A stretch of DNA of 64,000 nt from Rugalucina vietnamica. Taxonomy: Eukaryota; Mollusca; Bivalvia; Lucinida; Lucinidae. Under the pieces are notes generated by a model. That model saw nothing but the letters and a program-made list of their open reading frames with translations, ran no database searches and was not told where the DNA came from. Numbering within the stretch: position 1 is the stretch's first letter; every line of letters begins with the position of its first letter. Location of the stretch: NCBI GenBank assembly GCA_964017185.1, contig OZ024879.1:23873456-23937455 (forward strand). Reading direction: 5' to 3'. Below are positions 60,201 through 64,000 of the stretch, piece after piece. The position numbers and the translations under genes are program-made.

Positions 60201-63137
60201 CGATAGTAATGTGAATCAAGTTTCAAACTTTAATTCATATAATGAAAAGAAGAAACAAGTCTTAATCTATGATGATCATGTATTAATGGCGCTAAGGTTG
60301 ACAGTATATTTGTTATTATATACAATGTGTGTTTTGTGCCGGAGGCCTATAACATCTGAACAGAAATTTGTAAGTGTAACCTATAAATATTATTTTCTCA
60401 TTCCTACACCTCAATTTAAATCTAAAATTGTGCTGTTACCAAAACATTCATGAACATTTATGATTGTCATTGTCAACCACATATTGTCTTTCTATGAAGT
60501 AACAGCTATAAATGAGACGCCTCGTGGGAAAACCAACAATGTGGTTTCCAGATCCAACATAAACCGGGCTGTACAAGCACAGCAGATGGCTAGAGACTGG
60601 AAATTTTGGATTTAGAAAGTAGAGGAATTGTACAATCCGTGTAGCGAAAACAAAGGCGCTGATCAGCTTCGCAGTTACTGCGAAGCTGATCTGCGCCTTT
60701 GTTTTCGCAAATGCAGATTGTTGGTTTTCTCATGAGACAGTTCAAATGACTGGTGCATCATTCACCAAGAAAAGAAGGATTGAAAACAAAATATTATCAA
60801 ATGTTTATAATACACTCACAAAATATTTCTTCCACCCAAGAATATGTCCCTGTTAGAATATCACAAAGATGTGAAATAAACACATCATGTTTATATGCAA
60901 TGAATATGACAGAATCAAAATCATGCAAAATCGTCCTTAATGTTTGTCTAATATCTCATTATGCACCAGTCATTTGTAACCACGTCTCCCCCACCTACGG
61001 AGAAGGGTGGGGGATAGCTGGGCTAAAGTGCCGTGCAATTACTTTTTGATTGTCCCCGCAGTGCAGGGGAAATATCGGGGTTTTGACATTAGGGTCCATA
61101 TCCCAGTGAGATTTTCTATTGTAAAGGAAGGGCAAAGAGCATAGTTTTGACCTCCAGTTTGTCCCCTGGGGTGGGGCTTATAGCAGGGCACTGAAAACTG
61201 AATAATCATAAGTTCGGCCCTTCCCCGTAGGTGGGAGGGCCATGTTTACAAATTACTGGTGCATTAGGTGATAGTCAGGAAAAATTAATAAGTTTTACCA
61301 TTGTGTTTCCTTTTTAGTCAAGTATAGTGGTCGTTATAAAATCCTTATTTCTAGATGACAAATGCCCAAACAGCAAAAGAAGGTAACTTTATTGCCTCCC
61401 TCTCATTAAAAATTCCCTTTGATGATATAAAAATAAAACTAAGATCCTTTAAGAGCAGTGAACATATTAATGAGAAAGGGGATGGGCCATACCGCGGTTT
61501 CGGCTACTCTTCAGTGACCCTATAGATTTGGCAACATGGAGCCAAAGAGAATTACTGTAATTTTGCATATGAGTCGCCTCATGGAAAAAACAACAATCTG
61601 CATATGCGAAAACAAAGACGCAGATCAGCTTCGCGGTAACAGCGAAGCTGATCAGCACCTTTGTTTTCGCTACTCGGATAGTACAATTCCTCTTCTACTT
61701 GACTTCAAAATTTCAAGCTTCTAGCTTTCTTCTGTGACTGTACAGCCTGATTTGTGTCGGACCTGTTCAGAAACCACATTGTTGGTTTTCCCATGAGGCG
61801 GCTCATATATTAACAGAGTAGTGTTGGTTAAATGGTGACAACATTGTTCATTTAGGGTTTATTTCTTCTTTTCATAACAAGACTTACGACAGACTCCAAC
61901 ATGAGGTGATTGGTGACATAGCACTAGGAGGGTCTGTACTCATGGCTTCTAGGATCCAGTGTAACACACATAGCTGACGGAACAATGCATCCCTATAATA
62001 TAATAAGCCACATCATGAGAAAACCATATTTTTGCCTATATGAAACCAAAGGTGCTGCAAAGTAACTGCAAAGCTGATCAGCGCCTTTGTTTTCACTACA
62101 CAGATAATACTCTTCTTCTTAAATCCAAAATTTCAAGCTTCTAGCCTGCTTTGTGACTGTATAGGTTGGTTTGTGTCAGACCTGGTCGGAAATCCTGAAG
62201 ACTGTTTTTCTCGCATTGCAGCTCATAGGATGTGAAAAGTAATGTCTTTATTGACAGAACAACTTGTCCTAAAACCCTCGAGACTCAACCCCAGTGTGAT
62301 ATGTGCAATTTAAAAACAGCTATAGATTGTGAATTTATAACAGAGACCATGTAGTTATCAATATAAATCAGAATTAACAGAATGTATACCAAGAGGGCAA
62401 AAATGTTACATCTAAGTGGCTCAGGTGAATAGAAAGCCAATTGGCAAAAAGTTACAGTGGTAACAATCATAGTACAGCATTTTAGTACATATTGTATGTT
62501 TATATCACAAATAGTCCTATTTAAATCTGGATTCAAATGTTTACATGATGAATATTTGAATTACATAAAATTTACTGCAAATGCATGTTTACATCATGAA
62601 TATTCACAATATGTGGATATTATATTACATAAAATGAGCCGCGGCTTGAGAAAACCAGTCTTCAGGGTTTCCGACCAGGTCCAACACAAACCCAGGCTGT
62701 ACAAGCACAGAAGATGACTAGAGACTGGAAATTTTGGATTTAGAAAGAAGAGTAATTGTACTATCCGAGTAGCAAAAACAAAGGCGCTGATCAGCTTCGC
62801 AGTTACTGCGAAGCTGATCGGCGCTTTTGTGTTTGCATAGGCAAAAATCCGTCGTTTTTCTCATGACGTGGCTCCTATTATGCATGTTTACACTGCCAAT
62901 ATTAAACATCATGCAAATTTAAATTACCTGGATATATCCAGCTCTTCATCCCCCGTCTCTGTCTCCTTCACCGACAGATTGGTGGACAGGTTCGTATGCT
63001 GGGGTGTGTATGGCCGGGGTGTCTGCTGTTTCTTCTTACGCTGACTTTCTGGCCGGGAGTATGCAGAGGTCATCTCAGAGGTCACCATAGCTGACCTTGA
63101 CCTTTGATAGTCTTCTTCAAGGTCGGCCAATGCCATG
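29933..63137 (-). CDS. CCDC60: CCDC60 orthologue, 13 coding exons (5' end outside the window)
   Basis: Exons: 62928-63137, 61888-61992, 48645-48744, 47494-47562, 39511-39631, 38452-38574, 37823-37958, 35257-35314, 34477-34583, 33538-33678, 31805-31963, 31058-31148, 29933-30232. They total 1720 bases and are phase-consistent through every junction: 572 codons plus stop. Similarity to vertebrate CCDC60 (as recalled) includes RPYTPQH (human RPFTPIH), FRQLCVLHWILEAM (FRQLCALHWLLEAL), ITSCW, GGSK, ILEKIPSEL...AKILERLGKFG, and LREWEICSPDVTAAIEF (LRIWELCSPDIAVAIEF). The role is unknown; in mammals it is expressed in ciliated tissues and testis (family knowledge). Introns range from about 330 bp to 13 kb and are packed with MITEs. 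Confidence 0.92.
30256..30541 (-). mobile_element. MITE family F, copy 7
   Basis: Reversed, CATCAGGAAAACATT to GCATGTTTTCGTAATG. The core GAACCGCCTC/GAGGCGGTTC palindrome is duplicated. It starts 23 bases upstream of the last CCDC60 exon, inside the acceptor region. Confidence 0.9.
30752..30984 (-). mobile_element. MITE family A, copy 4
   Basis: AGCCGTCTCGTGGGAAAACC and GGTTTTCCCATGAGGCGGCTC ends. The central hairpin GATCAGCTTCGCGGTTACCGC is near perfect. Confidence 0.9.
31058..31148 (-). CDS. CCDC60: CCDC60 exon, penultimate
   Basis: Acceptor ATGTTGTAG, donor GTATGA. The first G completes the Trp split with the upstream exon. It codes YMDILEKIPSELKQEW and AKILERLGKFGL, ending at phase 0. 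The human counterpart is WYFDLLSKLPEDL...AKKILVKLQKFG. Confidence 0.93.
31182..31306 (+). mobile_element. MITE family A, copy 5 (decayed fragment)
   Basis: Only the right two-thirds is recognisable: CCTCTTCTTCTTGAATAGG, CTTCAAGCTTCTG, GGTTTGCGTCTGACTTGGTC and AGGTTTTCTC. Confidence 0.6.
31518..31739 (-). mobile_element. MITE family A, copy 6
   Basis: CAGCCGCGACATGAGAAAACC to GGTTTTGTCATGACGTGGCTC, flanked on both sides by AATT. Confidence 0.85.
31805..31963 (-). CDS. CCDC60: CCDC60 exon with tandemly duplicated start
   Basis: Acceptor TATTTTACAG, donor GTATAT. 159 bases: Q-M-M-S-V-C, then QSKFVALQSTTHGSSFHRAV and TSWQTLRKPRMDRRKTNTKG, leaving TG. An alternative acceptor (CTTGCCAG) at 32069-32070 would start the exon at 32068, adding 105 bases in frame. 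The added 35 residues include QSKFVALQLLTLCSSFHGHY, a diverged duplicate of the exon's own N-terminal part. Both acceptors give Lys with the AA left by the previous exon. Confidence 0.88.
31964..32068 (-). repeat. in-frame 105-bp tandem duplicate of CCDC60 exon start
   Basis: On the minus strand, CAGAGCAAGTTTGTGGCCC occurs here and again 105 bases on. The frame stays open across both copies. It could be an extended exon or a second exon version. Confidence 0.8.
32176..33154. mobile_element. MITE family N with nested element M
   Basis: The outer ends GGGCCAATTGTTCAAAACTT and AATTTTGAACAACTTGGCC are inverted. Inside, 32227-32955 has its own inverted ends (ATAGATAACGATGCGTACTG left; TGTAGATAATTATTTTTCGC when the right is reversed) and is rich in GCGTAC words. 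The rest of N includes a very long hairpin. Confidence 0.75.
32977..33081. repeat. near-perfect ~46-bp-arm hairpin
   Basis: AAATACACTGTTATTTTTTG and ATAAAATGTGAGAATTCTTTG pair with the reversed sequence after a 12-base loop, with about two mismatches. It is part of MITE N. Confidence 0.9.
33538..33678 (-). CDS. CCDC60: CCDC60 exon
   Basis: Acceptor TTTTCCCAG, donor GTAAAT. The first T completes Ser (AG+T). It codes STALLEFQSTLPSNRHSHLC, then FAETREEKACTVHDILEHKE, and leaves AA. Aligned by order with human AKFYSVAQEAGFCLQDKMEIL. Confidence 0.9.
33975..34198 (-). mobile_element. MITE family A, copy 7
   Basis: GAGCTGTGACATGAGAAAAC to TTTTCTCATGACATGGCTC, flanked by ATAA on both sides. Confidence 0.88.
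34477..34583 (-). CDS. CCDC60: CCDC60 exon
   Basis: Acceptor AATTTCAG, donor GTAAAC, 107 bases from phase 0. Codes NEPKRLDHKVAVALGEEEKM, then SSKFLRANSHLIRPK, leaving AG. An internal GTGAGG donor exists, but it would bring a frame break and was not chosen. Confidence 0.88.
34991..35223 (+). mobile_element. MITE family A, copy 8
   Basis: GAGCCGATATTTGAGAAAACC to GGTTTTCTCACTAAGCGGCT-like right end (CCAGTTTTCTCACTAAGCGG). The hairpin GATCAGCTGTGCAGTAACTG is intact. It ends 33 bases from the next CCDC60 exon. Confidence 0.88.
35257..35314 (-). CDS. CCDC60: CCDC60 exon (58-base, lysine-rich)
   Basis: Acceptor TTTTTTTTCCAG, donor GTGAGT. The first A completes Arg. It then codes HKSKEDRERKKSKKKKDDS to phase 0. 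A very short, basic exon between a family A MITE 33 bases below and another 25 bases above. Confidence 0.88.
35340..35355 (+). mobile_element. MITE family A, copy 9, left stub
   Basis: GAGCCGCATCATGAGA, the family start, cut by the family G element that follows. The remainder resumes at 37001. Confidence 0.85.
35356..37000 (+). mobile_element. family G element inserted in a family A MITE
   Basis: CCAGAGGACCAATGGTCCTG at the start; hairpin CACCTGTGAGCCTTCGGCTCAG and CTAA at 36997-37000. About three ~450-bp units contain TTGACCTTGCCGTAAAATAG and GGCCATCTTGGTCATGTGACC. The host MITE reads on without target duplication (CATGAGA | GAACTGG). Confidence 0.85.
37001..37224 (+). mobile_element. MITE family A, copy 9, right part
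   Basis: Continues from the stub at 35340-35355: AACTGGATTTTTGCCTATGC, then to TTTTCTTGTGTCACAGCTC. Confidence 0.85.
37546..37794 (+). mobile_element. MITE family A, copy 10
   Basis: GAGCCGCGTCGTAAGAAAAC to AGTTTTCTTGCATGGC, with a short internal duplication (AAAACAAAGGCGC twice). It ends 28 bases below a CCDC60 exon and is inverted relative to copy 11 on the other side. Confidence 0.88.
37823..37958 (-). CDS. CCDC60: CCDC60 exon bracketed by inverted MITEs
   Basis: Acceptor TTATTATTACAG, donor GTGGGC. GT completes Ser. It codes IFKFLDEYYESLKREDDQSA, an acidic/Ser-Pro-Thr linker, and DHKHKTEK, leaving AG. Some similarity in position to the human NLQKLLEMVRED region. Confidence 0.88.
37974..38208 (-). 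mobile_element. MITE family A, copy 11
   Basis: GAGCCTTCACATGAGAAAAC to TTGGTTTTCTCATGACGCGG. It starts 15 bases upstream of a CCDC60 acceptor, so part of the polypyrimidine/branch region must lie in the MITE. Confidence 0.9.
38452..38574 (-). CDS. CCDC60: CCDC60 exon
   Basis: Acceptor TTTTCTCCCAG, donor GTAAGA. GT completes Gly. It codes LMGSLVAHMSGAMLKHRGQG and NPLTPHSEDSDQPVNK, leaving A. Confidence 0.9.
38600..38821 (-). mobile_element. MITE family A, copy 12
   Basis: GAGCCGCCTCGAGGGAAAACC to GGTTTCCCCATGTGGCGGCTC, flanked by AATT on both sides. It starts 25 bases upstream of a CCDC60 acceptor. Confidence 0.9.
39210..39475 (+). mobile_element. MITE family F, copy 8
   Basis: CATTATGAAAACTTGCCC to CATGTTTTCCTGATG. 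It ends 35 bases below a CCDC60 exon. Confidence 0.88.
39511..39631 (-). CDS. CCDC60: CCDC60 exon (Ser/Gly-rich)
   Basis: Acceptor TATTTCTAG, donor GTAAAT, starting at phase 0. Codes ASKRMSSQRMSKSPHVRRAA, then a Ser/Gly-rich run, leaving G. Corresponds to the human RGSTLSLSRASGGSSP stretch. Confidence 0.9.
39727..41245 (+). mobile_element. family G element, first of a head-to-tail pair
   Basis: CCAGAGGACCAATGGCCCTG start; terminal hairpin ends CAGGTGAG then CTAA. About three ~455-bp units. A mixed GGACGACGGACGAACGG stretch precedes the hairpin. Its first ~500 bp is almost the same as that of the next copy. Confidence 0.85.
41246..42762 (+). mobile_element. family G element, second of the pair
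   Basis: Starts CCAGAGGACCAATGGTCCTG directly after the first copy's end. It ends GACGGCTCAGGTGAGCTAA. Units contain GGCATGGCGGCCATCTTGG, and GACGGACGGACGACGG lies near the end. Confidence 0.85.
42763..44576 (+). mobile_element. family G array with third terminal hairpin (no own start)
   Basis: Four ~455-465-bp units (GCCTCAGGCTGCAA about 43200, 43654, 44119). These match the outer units of the 23-27 kb copy more than those of the two elements before it. It ends CCTTCGGCTCAGGTGAG, CTAA. The missing start suggests that the pair 39727-42762 inserted into it or that its left end was lost. Confidence 0.75.
44577..45700. other. intronic sequence, no gene seen
   Basis: AT-rich CCDC60 intron. A stretch near 45240-45430 ending GTTGACTGGGACTTAAAGC resembles the 3' end of the SINE at 4889-5078 and is probably an old copy. 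Nothing else is supported. Confidence 0.45.
45701..45927 (+). mobile_element. MITE family A, copy 13
   Basis: GAGCCGCGTCACGAGAAAACC to CAGTTTTATCCCGTCACAAC, flanked by ATAT on both sides. 45928-46505 beyond it shows nothing recognisable. Confidence 0.85.
46506..46746 (-). mobile_element. MITE family F, copy 9
   Basis: CATCAGGATAGCATGTCTG to GGCAAGTTTTCATAATG; the core palindrome is partly deleted. Confidence 0.85.
46925..47152 (-). mobile_element. MITE family A, copy 14
   Basis: GAGCCGCCGCATCAGAAAACC to GGTTTTCCCATGCGGTGGCTC, flanked by ATTT. 47153-47493 holds no supported feature. Confidence 0.88.
47494..47562 (-). CDS. CCDC60: CCDC60 exon (69-base)
   Basis: Acceptor TCAATATTTCAG, donor GTAAAT, 23 codons at phase 0 on both sides: KSYCSQRVNIISPTQSQGAK then TVK. 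The phase fit with neighbours and clean splice sites support it; protein similarity alone is weak. Confidence 0.8.
47879..48111. mobile_element. palindromic MITE family E, copy 2
   Basis: TTGAGGTTATAAAACTTTTT and AGCATGAAAAAAGTTAACCTC ends; middle TTTGGCATTTTAACATTTTA. It resembles 5363-5585. Confidence 0.75.
48140..48310 (-). mobile_element. SINE remnant
   Basis: GTAATGTGTCTTGCTCATGG and ACCTCTCAATCTC match the SINE at 4889-5078. The tRNA-like head is decayed. Confidence 0.5.
48318..48544 (-). mobile_element. MITE family F, copy 10
   Basis: CATCAGGAAAACATGTCC to GATAAGTTTTCGTTATG, shortened in the middle. Confidence 0.85.
48645..48744 (-). CDS. CCDC60: CCDC60 exon
   Basis: Acceptor GACTATTGCAG, donor GTAGGT. 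The first A completes Ser (TC+A). It codes DIGGSKPQPNKLKRDKNIE and SWSNFLTSRGSPG to phase 0. Human: DPGGSKSTIKKINKDKSMGQ and KWEHFIT, equal spacing. Confidence 0.92.
48838..49034 (+). mobile_element. palindromic MITE family P, copy 2
   Basis: ACACCTCAATCTCTTTACAAC at the left, GTGTTATAAAGAGGTTG at the right; inside, AACATGGATTGGATAGCTAAC. Confidence 0.7.
49138..49222 (+). repeat. repeat Q, inverted partner at 58030-58122
   Basis: CACACTCTGCATGCCAAATATCG, ACACCGGAGTGAAATAGC and GAGGCAATAGCCAACG recur in reverse at 58.1 kb, in both places about 105 bp from a family P MITE. Confidence 0.8.
50146..50374 (+). mobile_element. MITE family A, copy 15
   Basis: GAGCCACATCATGAGAAAAAC to TTTTCTGGTGTCATGGCTC, flanked by ATTT. 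Confidence 0.85.
50375..52080. other. intronic sequence with an unexplained 140-codon open frame
   Basis: Mostly AT-rich CCDC60 intron. A plus-strand frame at 51258-51680 (MQHFTTHDKQPSDWKL...) is open for 140 codons with ordinary composition. The antisense is also open for 93 codons. I recognise no domain, start context or splice partner, so it is reported but not called as a gene. Confidence 0.25.
52093..52185 (-). other. orphan exon-like segment
   Basis: A good acceptor (ATTATTTTCAG) and donor (GTAAGT) frame 93 bases. One frame is open, giving TVDIHGAVLDCDLWTRRG and further Cys-rich residues. It does not fit the phase of the CCDC60 exons around it (they need 2+1, it offers 1+2) and matches no human CCDC60 segment. 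It could be a cassette that truncates the product, or chance. Confidence 0.25.
52656..52877 (-). mobile_element. tRNA-derived SINE
   Basis: On the minus strand: AGGTGGCCCCGTGTTTC head, B-box GTGGGTTCGAGCCCCGC, CAAGTTCTGCTTGCGGG, and tail with CATATGAGCTGAAATAATC and GGGACGTTTAAC. Confidence 0.8.
52978..53157 (+). mobile_element. tRNA-derived SINE, inverted to the previous one
   Basis: B-box TGGGTTCAAACCC near 53012; tail CTCATATGAGCTGAAGGAAT then TTGAAACGGCG. Same family as 52656-52877 in the other orientation, 100 bp away. Confidence 0.75.
53562..53650 (+). mobile_element. tRNA-headed SINE, truncated by a family F MITE
   Basis: GGCGGCCCTAGTGGCCGAGTGG, then TTAAGAGCGCTGA: a tRNA-like A-box. 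The B-box region GTGTGGGTTTGAAG is degenerate. MITE sequence follows directly. Confidence 0.75.
53651..53891 (+). mobile_element. MITE family F, copy 11
   Basis: Core GAACCGCCTCACCGAAGCGGTTC and right end CATGGACATGTTTTCCTGATG. The left end is poorly kept. Confidence 0.82.
53979..54255 (-). mobile_element. MITE family F, copy 12
   Basis: CATCAGAATAACATGTCCG to GGGCATGTTTTCGTAATG. Inverted to copy 11 at 87 bp distance. Confidence 0.88.
54368..54997. mobile_element. MITE rich in TTCGCGAC words
   Basis: The ends TATCTCACTGG and CCAGTGAGATA are perfect inverted repeats, followed by similar TGCGA words. The 630-bp body is filled with short variants of TTCGCGACA/GTCGCGCAA in both orientations. 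A 145-codon minus-strand frame through it is a by-product of this repetition. Confidence 0.78.
55000..56250. other. intronic sequence, no gene seen
   Basis: No supported exon. Contains an 11-bp-arm hairpin GTTGTTGCCGC-TGC-GCGGCAACAAC at 56045-56069 and repeated AGAAC words beside it (about 55999-56015). Confidence 0.45.
56259..58122. repeat. dispersed cluster of GCCGGAG-motif repeats
   Basis: Four sites. Two are direct: GAGGGTAACGTCTACGCCGG at 56259 and GAGGGTAATGTTAACGCCGG at 56682, about 50 bp each. Two are in reverse: 57620-57670, and the Q repeat at 58030-58122. The outer sites pair motif GCCGGAG with a second GCC(G/T)GAG about 30-35 bp away. The rest, 56750-57600 and 57720-58020, is AT-rich without a supported gene. 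Confidence 0.6.
58207..58417 (-). mobile_element. palindromic MITE family P, copy 3
   Basis: TACACCTCAACCACTTTATAAC at the left and TTATAAAGTGGTCCAGGTGTA at the right are inverted repeats. The middle has AGCTATCCAATCTGTGTTAT. Confidence 0.8.
58685..58921 (+). mobile_element. MITE family A, copy 16
   Basis: GAGCCATGCCATGAGAAAACC to GATTTTCTCGCCTCACGGCTC; hairpin GATCAGCTTTGCAGTAACTG. Confidence 0.9.
58944..59181 (+). mobile_element. MITE family A, copy 17
   Basis: GAGCCGCCTCATGGGAAAACC to GGTTTTCCAACGAGGCGACTC, flanked by AAAT on both sides; 22 bp from copy 16. Confidence 0.9.
59710..59918 (-). mobile_element. MITE family F, copy 13 (diverged)
   Basis: CATCAAGAAAACGTCCATG start, ACATAGATTGTGGGTACTC core, with a duplicated CTGCCTCGGTGAGGC; the far end is lost. 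Confidence 0.75.
60083..60450 (+). mobile_element. LINE 3'-end fragment
   Basis: Frame with KYHTFFDCPLYDGDRQNY, then SLHDFFNILSLSDSNVNQVS, the H...CPLY...R pattern at the C-terminus of LINE polymerases. No upstream domains; strongly truncated. Confidence 0.5.
60514..60743 (-). mobile_element. MITE family A, copy 18
   Basis: GAGACGCCTCGTGGGAAAACC to GGTTTTCTCATGAGACAGTTC, flanked by AAAT; perfect GATCAGCTTCGCAGTTACTG hairpin. Confidence 0.9.
60956..61270 (+). mobile_element. MITE family K, intact copy
   Basis: Left TTATGCACCAGTCATTTG and right CAAATTACTGGTGCATTAG are inverted and continue into CCCCCACCTACGGAGAAGG / CCTTCCCCGTAGGTGGG. It contains the uninterrupted version of the site where the copia element sits in the other copy. 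Confidence 0.88.
61571..61804 (+). mobile_element. MITE family A, copy 19
   Basis: GAGTCGCCTCATGGAAAAAAC to GGTTTTCCCATGAGGCGGCTC, flanked by ATAT on both sides. Confidence 0.9.
61888..61992 (-). CDS. CCDC60: CCDC60 exon with FRQLC...HW motif
   Basis: Acceptor ATATTATAG, donor GTAAGT. The first G completes Arg (AG+G). It codes DALFRQLCVLHWILEAMSTD and SAMSPITSCWSL, leaving TC. Human FRQLCALHWLLEALTID and PVITCW align at equal spacing; this is the clearest identification of the gene. Confidence 0.95.
62006..62224 (+). mobile_element. MITE family A, copy 20
   Basis: AGCCACATCATGAGAAAACC to TTTCTCGCATTGCAGCTC. It starts only 13 bases upstream of the CCDC60 exon acceptor side. Confidence 0.88.
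62636..62874 (-). mobile_element. MITE family A, copy 21
   Basis: GAGCCGCGGCTTGAGAAAACC to TTTTTCTCATGACGTGGCTC; hairpin GATCAGCTTCGCAGTTACTG. Confidence 0.9.
62928..63137 (-). CDS. CCDC60: CCDC60 exon, most upstream one in the window
   Basis: Acceptor CTACTGTACAG, donor GTAATT, 210 bases. Codes MALADLEEDYQRSRSAMVTS, RKKKQQTPRPYTPQHTNL and ETETGDEELDIS, leaving AG. RPYTPQH matches human RPFTPIHS. In human about 150 residues precede this point, so more 5' exons are expected past the right edge. The Met here could also be the start if the upstream exon is non-coding. Confidence 0.88.
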
Positions 63138-64000
63138 CTGTACAGTAGAAAGAAATCAATAAATATATAAAGATATTTTCTTTGGAAAATCATGTATGTA
63201 TAGCATCCAAAGATTGAAATCAAGCTGCACATTTACAAATTGCTCCGTTGCATTGCTTTATTTTCTATTCTCTTCCTGGGGCAGTTGTTTTTCATACTTG
63301 ACCATCAGTTGAACTTTTTGTAGGCATGTGATGACGAAATGAGTCATGAGAGAAAATGGCAGATACAACAGTCTCAAAAACGTTTTGAACCATACAATCC
63401 CAAAGGACACTTGTGCTTTTGAAAAATTTATACTTGTGTTAGCATTGCAATCAATTTATGTAAATAGCAAGTATCATCTAGCTGCACTTCCAACATGCTT
63501 TCATTTCATACAATGAAACTACATACACGGTAAATTTAGTTAGCGCAACTTCTCAAAGCCAGTAATGTTCTAGCCTGCTACAGAAACATTCATTTTTTTA
63601 TTATTAGCTGTAATATTCTACTTTGCTAGACAAAAACACTGCATACCAGTGGTCCAGTACTTACTGTTTCTTAACATATTTTGGTAGCCTTAAAACAGAC
63701 GCTAAACTATTAGATAATGTATAAGTACTCCTACCATAAGCCAGTATGCAATAATCTGTCAGATACAGGGTGCACATTGGGTATATCGGGCACAGTTAAA
63801 GACAAAACCAACTAGAAATTGGCTGCAAGCAAGGCTTTCAGTATACCCCCCGCAAAATTATCTGAAGCTGGCCAATAACTTCCTAAGTCAAACATGCAGA
63901 AAATTTGCCAAAGATATTTTTTCAGCATTATAATTCTTCATGTACATCCTCAGCATGCCAGTCACATCTATATGATATTAAAAGTATATAGTAAAGCTTG
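63138..64000. other. intronic sequence to window edge, no exon found
   Basis: A short charged open stretch on the minus strand near 63245-63315 (QLMVKYEKQLPQEENRK) has no usable splice sites and was not called. Otherwise AT-rich. Confidence 0.4.

Overview
The window reads as a repeat-dense invertebrate genome, most likely a bivalve or other mollusc. This is inferred from a GalEa-like copia element, tRNA-headed SINEs, many small palindromic transposons, and long repeat arrays that end in terminal hairpins. Nothing looks bacterial, and there is no operon structure.

Two host genes could be assembled by hand from splice sites, phases and protein similarity, both on the minus strand. (1) A complete five-exon CCDC43 gene (520-19999, 215 residues) lies within the first 20 kb. 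Its introns carry an apparently whole copia LTR element (13480-18422), a full-length LINE ORF (6979-10170), a hAT-like MITE and several other elements. (2) Thirteen exons of a CCDC60 orthologue (29933-63137) make up most of the rest. The N-terminal exons lie beyond the right edge. All exon phases join without a break, giving 572 codons in the window. One exon carries an in-frame 105-bp tandem duplication with two usable acceptors.

Almost everything else is transposon-derived. Palindromic MITE family A (about 230 bp, ends GAGCCGC/GCGGCTC, AT-rich 4-bp target duplications) has about 20 copies, and family F (about 270 bp) has 13. A large family G (35-65% of 23.2-27.3, 35.3-37.0 and 39.7-44.6 kb) has a palindromic start, about 455-bp or 167-bp tandem units, a GACGGACG stretch and a terminal hairpin ending CTAA. 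It looks like a rolling-circle (Helentron/HINE-type) non-autonomous element. Several nested insertions allow relative dating.

The most unusual pattern is that transposon ends sit within about 10-35 bp of exon edges at a dozen splice sites or gene ends in both genes. Exon 37823-37958 is bracketed by two family A copies in opposite orientation. I found no tRNA or rRNA gene and no CRISPR array.
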